64,000 nucleotides of DNA from contig CAWJOU010000005.1 of NCBI GenBank assembly GCA_963844575.1, positions 558,001-622,000 on the forward strand, in the 5' to 3' direction. The notes beneath the pieces are model-generated. The model had not been told where the DNA came from. It ran no database searches and worked only from the letters and a program-made list of their open reading frames with translations. Position 1 is the first letter of the stretch. Every line of letters begins with the position of its first letter. Source of the DNA: DASZUK01 sp963844575 (GTDB taxonomy: Bacteria > Actinomycetota > Acidimicrobiia > Acidimicrobiales > RAAP-2). The position numbers were made by a program, and so were the translations under genes. Shown piece by piece: positions 58,894 through 64,000 of the stretch.

Positions 58894-59478
58894 ATGGCGG
58901 TCCGCATCCTCGTGATCGACAACTACGACTCGTTCGTCTACAACCTCGTCCAGGAGCTCGGCGAGCTCGGCGCCGACCCGGTCGTCTTCCGCAACGACGC
59001 CATCGACGTCGCCGGCATCCGGCGCGAGCGTCCCGACGCCGTCCTCGTCTCACCCGGGCCGGGCCGGCCGGAGGACGCCGGGATCAGCCTGACCGCCATT
59101 CGTGAGCTGGCCGGCGAGCTGCCCATCCTCGGCGTCTGCCTCGGCCACCAGGCGATCGGGCAGGTCTTCGGCGGCACCGTCGTCCGGGCGCCCCGTCTCA
59201 TGCACGGCAAGACGTCCGAGATCACCCACGACGGGGCCGGGATCTTCACCGGCCTACCCGACCCGTTCGTCGCCACCCGCTACCACTCGCTCGTCGTCGC
59301 CCCCGAGACCGTGCCCGACGACCTCGTCGTGACGGCCACCGCGGACGGTGACGTCGTCATGGGCCTGCGCCACCGCTCGCTAGACGTCGAAGGGGTCCAG
59401 TTCCACCCCGAGTCGATCCTGACCCCCTCCGGGCCCACGCTGCTCGGCAACTTCCTGACCCGGGTCGCCGGCGGCTGA
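58894..59478 (+). CDS. trpG: Anthranilate/aminodeoxychorismate synthase glutamine amidotransferase
   Basis: A 194-aa class I glutamine amidotransferase subunit that supplies ammonia for anthranilate or 4-amino-4-deoxychorismate synthesis. The catalytic triad is Cys82 (GVCLGHQAIGQ), His171 and Glu173 (VQFHPESIL). Other family marks are VIDNYDSFVYNLVQELGELG and LVSPGPGRPEDAG. Whether it serves tryptophan or folate (PabA) synthesis, or both, cannot be told. No trpE or pabB is adjacent. Its position between crgA and pknB is conserved in actinobacteria, so the location says little about pathway. Confidence 0.93.
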   Translation: MAVRILVIDNYDSFVYNLVQELGELGADPVVFRNDAIDVAGIRRERPDAVLVSPGPGRPEDAGISLTAIRELAGELPILGVCLGHQAIGQVFGGTVVRAPRLMHGKTSEITHDGAGIFTGLPDPFVATRYHSLVVAPETVPDDLVVTATADGDVVMGLRHRSLDVEGVQFHPESILTPSGPTLLGNFLTRVAGG

Positions 59479-59539
59479 CGGCCGCGGGGCTCCTCCCGGC
59501 CGGCTCCTCACAGGAAGCGATCGGGACCGGGCCGGCCGG

Positions 59540-61528
59540 TCAGGGAGCCGTCGTCGCGGTGGTCGTCGTGCTCGGCGGCGCGGTCGTGCTCGTCGTCGTG
59601 GTCGAGGTGCTCGGCGGCGCGGTCGTGCTCGTCGTCGTGGTCGACGGCGTCGTGTTGCTGCAAACGCTCAGTGTCACCGGTGTCCCGGTCGAGAGCGACG
59701 AGCCAGCGGTCGGCTTCTGGCTGATCACGTTGCCGTTTGTTGTCGACTTGCAGGTCGACGTTGTCACCGCGCTGACCCGGCTGAACCCCTTGCCGGCCAG
59801 TGTCGACTTGGCCGCTGTCACCTTCTGGCCGACGACTCCCGGCACGACCGCCTGGCAGGGGCCGGACGAGATCGTCAGGTTCACGACCGTGCCCGGCACC
59901 TCGGCCACTCCGGCGGCCGGGTTCTGGGCCGACACCAGACCGCTCGAGTACGAGCTCGAGCAGGCGGCGTTCGTCGACCCGACCTTGAGCCCTGTGCCCG
60001 ACAGGGTCGCGCCGGCTGTGGCCTGATTGTGACCGACGACGTTCGGCACCTTGACCGAGCTCTGCTCCGACACCGACAGCTTCACCGTCGAGCCGGACTT
60101 GGCTTTCGTGCCGCCGACCGGTGTCTGCTTGAAGACCGTCCCGTTCGGCTTGCTGTTCTTGACCGGCGTCACTGTCACCGTGAAGCCCTTGGCCTTGAGC
60201 GCCGACGTGGCCTTCGTGACTGTTGTTGTCGTCACGTCCGGCACTGTCACGTCGGCCTTGGCCGGTCCGCTGCTGACGACCAGTGTGACGGTGTCGCCTT
60301 TCTTCACCTCAGAGCCGGCGGGCGGCTTGGTGTTGAGCACGATCCCGGCCGCCGTGCTGCTCGACGACGAACGAGAGGTATCGACGGTCAGTCCCCGACC
60401 CTGCAGTGTCGCCTTGGCGGCCGCCTCCGATTGATGGGCCACATTGGGCAGGGCGAACGTCGAGCTCGGCGACAAGGCTCTGACGAGGAAGAACGCAATG
60501 ACGGCCAGGACGACGAGCAGGATGACCAGGGCGATGACCAGCCGCCGAGTCCGCTTCTTGCGCGCCTCGTCGTCGTCGCCCTCGTCGCCCGGGGCCGCCG
60601 GGACGGCCTGGGTCTGGCCCACCGCGCCCATGACGCCGGTCGTGCCGACCGCCTGCTGCAGCTGGGTCGTCCCCGCGTCGCCGGCCAGTACCGCCCGGCC
60701 GTCGCGGAACCGGAGGAGGTCCGTCCGCAGGTCGTCGGCCGACGCGTACCGCTGGTCCGGCGACTTGGCCATCGCCTTGGCGATGACCGCCTCCAAGTCG
60801 GCCGGCACTGTCGCCCGCAGGCTCCGGAGCGGCGGCGGCAGGTCGCGGACGTGCTTCGACGCCACCGAGACCGGCGTCTCGCCGAGGAACGGCGGCCGCC
60901 CGGCGACCATCTCGAAGAGGACGACGCCGAGCGAGTAGACGTCGCTCCGGGCGTCGACTCCGATCCCCTCGGCCTGCTCCGGCGAGAAGTACGTCGCCGT
61001 GCCCATGACCGCGCCGGTCTGGGTCAGGCTCTCCTCGGTGTTGACGGCCCGGGCGATCCCGAAGTCGGTGACCTTCACCTGGCCCTCGTCGGTGATGAGG
61101 ACGTTGCCCGGCTTGACGTCGCGGTGGATCACGCCATGGCGATGGGCGTACGAGAGCGCGGCGGCGACGTGCGCGCCGATGTCCGCCACCCGCTTGGCGG
61201 CTAGCGGGCCGTGTTCGCGCAGGACGGCCGAGAGCGGCTGGCCGTCGACGAACTCCATGACGATGAAGTACGTGCCGCTGTCCTCGCCCCAGTCGAAGAC
61301 CGGGACGATGTTCGGGTGCGACAGGTTGGCCGCCGCCTGGGCCTCGCGGCGGAACCGCTCGACGAACGCCCGGTCCACCGAGAGCTCCGGGAACAGCACC
61401 TTGAGGGCCACCGGCCGGTCCAAAAGGCGATCTCGGGCCCGGTACACCTGGGCCATTCCCCCCCGGGCGATCAGGTGCGTCAACTCGTAACGATTGGAGA
61501 AGACGCGCGGCGTCTGCACGGGTTCCAT
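59540..61528 (-). CDS. pknB: PASTA-domain Ser/Thr protein kinase (PknB type)
   Basis: A 662-aa membrane kinase that senses peptidoglycan fragments or lipid II and controls growth. The kinase domain (about 14-275) has the glycine loop ARGGMAQVYRA, Lys43, the catalytic HRDVKPGN with Asp137, and DFG at 155-157. The activation loop NTEESLTQTGAVMGTATYFS has Thr residues suited for autophosphorylation. A Gln/Thr-rich linker, one transmembrane helix (330-349) and four PASTA repeats follow, the last two with cysteine pairs. The C-terminus is a Thr/Pro-rich tail of about 45 residues. It follows pbpA, as in mycobacteria, and converges with trpG. Confidence 0.96.
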   Translation of the reverse strand: MEPVQTPRVFSNRYELTHLIARGGMAQVYRARDRLLDRPVALKVLFPELSVDRAFVERFRREAQAAANLSHPNIVPVFDWGEDSGTYFIVMEFVDGQPLSAVLREHGPLAAKRVADIGAHVAAALSYAHRHGVIHRDVKPGNVLITDEGQVKVTDFGIARAVNTEESLTQTGAVMGTATYFSPEQAEGIGVDARSDVYSLGVVLFEMVAGRPPFLGETPVSVASKHVRDLPPPLRSLRATVPADLEAVIAKAMAKSPDQRYASADDLRTDLLRFRDGRAVLAGDAGTTQLQQAVGTTGVMGAVGQTQAVPAAPGDEGDDDEARKKRTRRLVIALVILLVVLAVIAFFLVRALSPSSTFALPNVAHQSEAAAKATLQGRGLTVDTSRSSSSSTAAGIVLNTKPPAGSEVKKGDTVTLVVSSGPAKADVTVPDVTTTTVTKATSALKAKGFTVTVTPVKNSKPNGTVFKQTPVGGTKAKSGSTVKLSVSEQSSVKVPNVVGHNQATAGATLSGTGLKVGSTNAACSSSYSSGLVSAQNPAAGVAEVPGTVVNLTISSGPCQAVVPGVVGQKVTAAKSTLAGKGFSRVSAVTTSTCKSTTNGNVISQKPTAGSSLSTGTPVTLSVCSNTTPSTTTTSTTAPPSTSTTTTSTTAPPSTTTTATTAP

Positions 61529-61595
61529 TGGCGTCAGAGCCTAGGCCGCGACCGGTACGAGAACGGGCGACCGTCGAGCGGCCACGAGGACGCCC

Positions 61596-63392
61596 TCACG
61601 GCGTCGCGGCTGTCGGCGGCGCCGGTGTGGCTGCCGGCGCGACGGTCGTCGTGGTCGACGGGAACGGCGTCGTCGTCGTCGGTCTCGCGGCCGTTGTCGT
61701 CGCCGACGGGACCGTCGTCGAGACCGGCGGTGGGACGGTCGTCGTGGTCGTTGCCGCGGCCGTTGTCGACGTGCCGCGGCCGGTGTAGTGCGGGACCGTC
61801 GTCGTAGTCGGCGGGGCCGTCGTCGTCGTGGTCGTCGCCGGCGCGGCAGCCGCTTGCTCGGCCAGCGCGGCCTGGATGACCGTCTTGAACACCGGGCCGG
61901 CGATCGTGGCGCCGGAAGAGCTCGTCGACTGATACGGGACGAGGACGGCTACGGCAACGGTGGGATTTGTGTACGGAGCAAAGCCGATCATCCAGTCGTC
62001 GGTGGACGTCGGCGGTGTTCCCTCTTGCGCCGTACCGGTCTTGACGGCCACCTTGTCCTGAGTGGGAAAGATGCCATAGGCGGTGCCCTTCGGTGTCGTC
62101 GCCACACCCTGCATCAGCTGGTTGACCTGCTTCGCCGCCGCGGTAGTGGCCGCCTGCTGGTAGGCCTTGGGAGCGTAGGTCTGGACGATTCCGCCCTGGG
62201 CATTGCGGATCTGAGCCATCACGTGCGGGGTCATGACCGTGCCTGTATCGGCGATGCCCTCGGCCACCATCGCCCCCTGCAAGACCGTCGAGCTCACTGT
62301 CCCTTGCCCGAAAGCCGCATAGGCCACCCCCCCGGGCCCCGGCGTCTGTCCTGGCTGGAGGTTTTTTGGTGTCGGGAAGATCGACTTCTGAACGGTGCGC
62401 GATGTCAGGTCAATAGGCGGCCTGGCGTTGTAGCCGAAGAGGCCCGCCTGTTTGAAGAGATCTGTACCACCCACGTGGAGTCCGAGCGTCGCATAACCGG
62501 GGTCGCACGATTCCGGCAGCATCTGGACCATCGTGCCGCCGCAGGCCTTCGCCGCACCGGGTGTGTCGGCGTCGTTGCAGATGACGTTGTTGGTTGTCGG
62601 GATCTGGCCCTTGGTCGTGCAACTCGAAACGGGATATGTGAAGTTGGCCAGTGTCGGCTTGAGGTTGTAGACCGCCGTGCTGGTCACCACCTTGAAGGTC
62701 GAACCGGGCAGGATCGGGTACCAGGTCGCCAATGGCTCGCCCGGTTCGAAGCCCTCGGCGTCCTTGTCCTTGGGTGTGAAGTCGGCCTTGCTCGCGGCTT
62801 CCTCCTTTGTGATTGTCGGGTTGGCCAGTGTGTTGGGATCGAAGCTCGGGCTGGAGTACATGGCCAGCACCGCCCCGGTCCTCGGGTTCAGCACGACCAC
62901 CGCCCCGTCCTTGTTGGGGCCGGGCAGCTGGTCCAGGGCTGTCCGGGCCACCCGCTGCAGTGTCGGTTGGACGGTCAACGTCACGTCGTCGGGCGTCGGG
63001 GGCGGCGGCGACAGCAGCTGGCTCAGGGTCGTCGCTGTCTGCTTGTGCGGCAGGAGCTGTGTGTTGTAGACGTACTCGACGCCCTCCGTGCCCCGGAACT
63101 TGGACGAGTAGCCGACGATCCCGGAGAACAGTGGCCCTGTGGGGTATGTCCGGTAGTACTGGTCGATGTCGGGGCTGGCGCCGGGAACCTTCACCGACTT
63201 GGCCAGCACCGCGCCGTTGGCCGCCCGGATCACGCCCCGGTCGTTGTCGTGCTGCTTGGTGATGTTCCTCGGGTTCTCGGACGCGGCATTGAGGCTGGAA
63301 GCCTGCCGGACCTGGATGTTGACCAGCTGGAGCAGGATCAGCGTGAAGCACAGGATGAGCACGAGGCCCAGCCAGCGGATGCGGCGTCCCAT
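61596..63392 (-). CDS. pbpA: Class B penicillin-binding protein (PbpA)
   Basis: A 598-aa D,D-transpeptidase that cross-links peptidoglycan during elongation or division. An N-terminal transmembrane helix (about 6-26) and dimerisation domain (NITKQHDNDRGVIRAANGAV) precede the transpeptidase with Ser231/Lys234 in PGSTFKVV, the second motif as SCD (295-297), and KTG at 451-453. Most actinobacterial PbpA have SxN here; Asp occurs in some class B enzymes such as E. coli PBP2. An Ala/Thr/Pro-rich tail of about 75 residues follows. ATG 63392 is 8 nt behind the upstream stop; pknB lies 67 nt downstream. Confidence 0.95.
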   Translation of the reverse strand: MGRRIRWLGLVLILCFTLILLQLVNIQVRQASSLNAASENPRNITKQHDNDRGVIRAANGAVLAKSVKVPGASPDIDQYYRTYPTGPLFSGIVGYSSKFRGTEGVEYVYNTQLLPHKQTATTLSQLLSPPPPTPDDVTLTVQPTLQRVARTALDQLPGPNKDGAVVVLNPRTGAVLAMYSSPSFDPNTLANPTITKEEAASKADFTPKDKDAEGFEPGEPLATWYPILPGSTFKVVTSTAVYNLKPTLANFTYPVSSCTTKGQIPTTNNVICNDADTPGAAKACGGTMVQMLPESCDPGYATLGLHVGGTDLFKQAGLFGYNARPPIDLTSRTVQKSIFPTPKNLQPGQTPGPGGVAYAAFGQGTVSSTVLQGAMVAEGIADTGTVMTPHVMAQIRNAQGGIVQTYAPKAYQQAATTAAAKQVNQLMQGVATTPKGTAYGIFPTQDKVAVKTGTAQEGTPPTSTDDWMIGFAPYTNPTVAVAVLVPYQSTSSSGATIAGPVFKTVIQAALAEQAAAAPATTTTTTAPPTTTTVPHYTGRGTSTTAAATTTTTVPPPVSTTVPSATTTAARPTTTTPFPSTTTTVAPAATPAPPTAATP

Positions 63393-63399
63393 CAGCCGG

Positions 63400-64000
63400 T
63401 CACGGCACCGTCGTCGCGCTGGTCGTCGGCACCGACCCGGCCACGGTAGTCGTCGTGACCCCTCCCGGTGCCGTCGTCGTCACGCCGCCGGACGTGGTCG
63501 TCGTGGTCGACGGGAAGGTCGTCGTCGTGGTCGTTGTCTCGCCGCGGTCGATGCGGCGCTGTGTCAGGTACTCCTGGTGCAGGTTGGCGACGTAGTGGCG
63601 GGCGTTGGCCAGCGACCCCTCGTTCACGTCGCCCGCCAGGACCGGCAGCCGTGTCGGGAGCACCTCGCCGGTCGTCACCGACGTCCGCTCGACCAGCGTC
63701 GGCTTGAACCAGAGCAGGCCGCCGGAGCGGCCCTGGTAGATGACGAGGTGCTTGCCCTCGATCGTCACGTACCAGTTGTCGGTGGCGTACCACCGCAAGA
63801 AGCCGTACGCCGCGCCGACGACGACGAGCACGAGGACGACGAACAGGACGACCCGGAAGGTGAGCCGGCGCGGCGTGCCCGACCGGCGACGTTCCTGGCG
63901 CCGTTGTCGGCGTCGCTCCCGCCGGCTCGGTTCCTCGGGTCCGGGCTCGCCGGGTTCGGGTTGGCCGGGCGCCCCGTCAGAGACCGCCGGCCGGTCCGCC
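63400..64000 (-). CDS. C-terminal part of a PstP-like Ser/Thr phosphatase
   Basis: The frame is open to the window edge, 200 codons. From the edge it shows an acidic Pro/Glu linker, a basic stretch (RRERRRQRRQERRRSG), a transmembrane helix (VVLFVVLVLVVVGAAYGFL) and an extracytoplasmic domain (NWYVTIEGKHLVIYQGRSGG, TSVTTGEVLPTRLPVL, ANARHYVANLHQEYL), then a Thr/Pro-rich tail. This layout matches the tail of PstP, the PP2C phosphatase of the pknB cluster; the phosphatase domain itself would lie beyond the window. The stop is 7 nt before the pbpA start. Confidence 0.65.
   Translation of the reverse strand, partial: ADRPAVSDGAPGQPEPGEPGPEEPSRRERRRQRRQERRRSGTPRRLTFRVVLFVVLVLVVVGAAYGFLRWYATDNWYVTIEGKHLVIYQGRSGGLLWFKPTLVERTSVTTGEVLPTRLPVLAGDVNEGSLANARHYVANLHQEYLTQRRIDRGETTTTTTTFPSTTTTTSGGVTTTAPGGVTTTTVAGSVPTTSATTVP

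Noticed and set aside
59559..60026. Val-rich plus-strand frame at the end of pknB
   Set aside because: It is the complement of the PASTA and Thr-rich tail of the kinase.
61596..63392. PbpA second motif SCD instead of SxN as a sign of inactivity
   Set aside because: Asp at this place is known in active class B enzymes such as E. coli PBP2, and the other motifs are intact.

Overview
The window is GC-rich DNA from an actinobacterium, most likely a member of the Acidimicrobiia or a related deep lineage. The evidence is a WhiB regulator beside two ArsA-type ATPases, a CrgA/TrpG/PknB/PbpA cell-division cluster, a mycothiol-type maleylpyruvate isomerase, a Mrp/ErpA iron-sulfur pair, DUF3817 and DUF929 proteins, and abundant GTG starts. 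Many genes have a TANNNT box only 6-8 nt before the start codon, so leaderless transcription appears common.

Layout. 1-8.8 kb: topA (cut by the window edge), a K+-independent H+-pyrophosphatase, and a KimA-like APC permease with an unusual C-terminal OB fold, divergent from two TrkA/RCK proteins. 8.9-13.6 kb: HAD phosphatase, primary-type sigma factor, a helical protein and glutamine-dependent NAD synthetase. 13.8-17.1 kb: nitrogen assimilation, with a triply frameshifted type II glutamine synthetase, an intact type I enzyme and a response regulator with a degenerate receiver (GlnR-like). 17.1-22.9 kb: ErpA, a very compact [2Fe-2S]/molybdopterin dehydrogenase fusion, RidA, Mrp, and an MBL/NUDIX pair. 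23-25.7 kb: an oxidative-folding operon (DUF929, VKOR, second DUF929 with a lost redox cysteine). 25.7-29.9 kb: WhiB, an ArsA pair, a receiver protein and a CBS protein. 29.9-33.1 kb: tRNA-Pro, a toxin-antitoxin remnant, and a TetR-controlled operon with a perfect 13-bp operator. 33.1-42.3 kb: GH76-like secreted enzyme, membrane-anchored ECF sigma factor facing a small secreted protein behind an ECF-type promoter, two histidine kinases, an SDR and an orphan ParA.

42.3-48.4 kb is an accessory island ending at tRNA-Ala. It has lower GC, an intact IS630 element, an AT-rich secreted-protein gene whose promoter the IS seems to have split off, a BsuBI/PstI-type restriction-modification operon with a frameshifted endonuclease, and two serine-recombinase fragments.

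48.7-64 kb returns to core genes: DUF4288, methyltransferase, SGNH-like lipoprotein, tRNA-Ile, a MarR/ClC pair sharing a 17-bp promoter, thioesterase, pirin, SDR, thiolase, two small membrane proteins, then crgA, trpG, pknB, pbpA and the end of a PstP-like phosphatase gene. The last group is the conserved actinobacterial growth and division cluster, but no rodA lies between pbpA and the phosphatase gene.

A recurring oddity is 15-18-bp tandem duplications at gene ends, gene starts and one domain junction, seen at eleven places.
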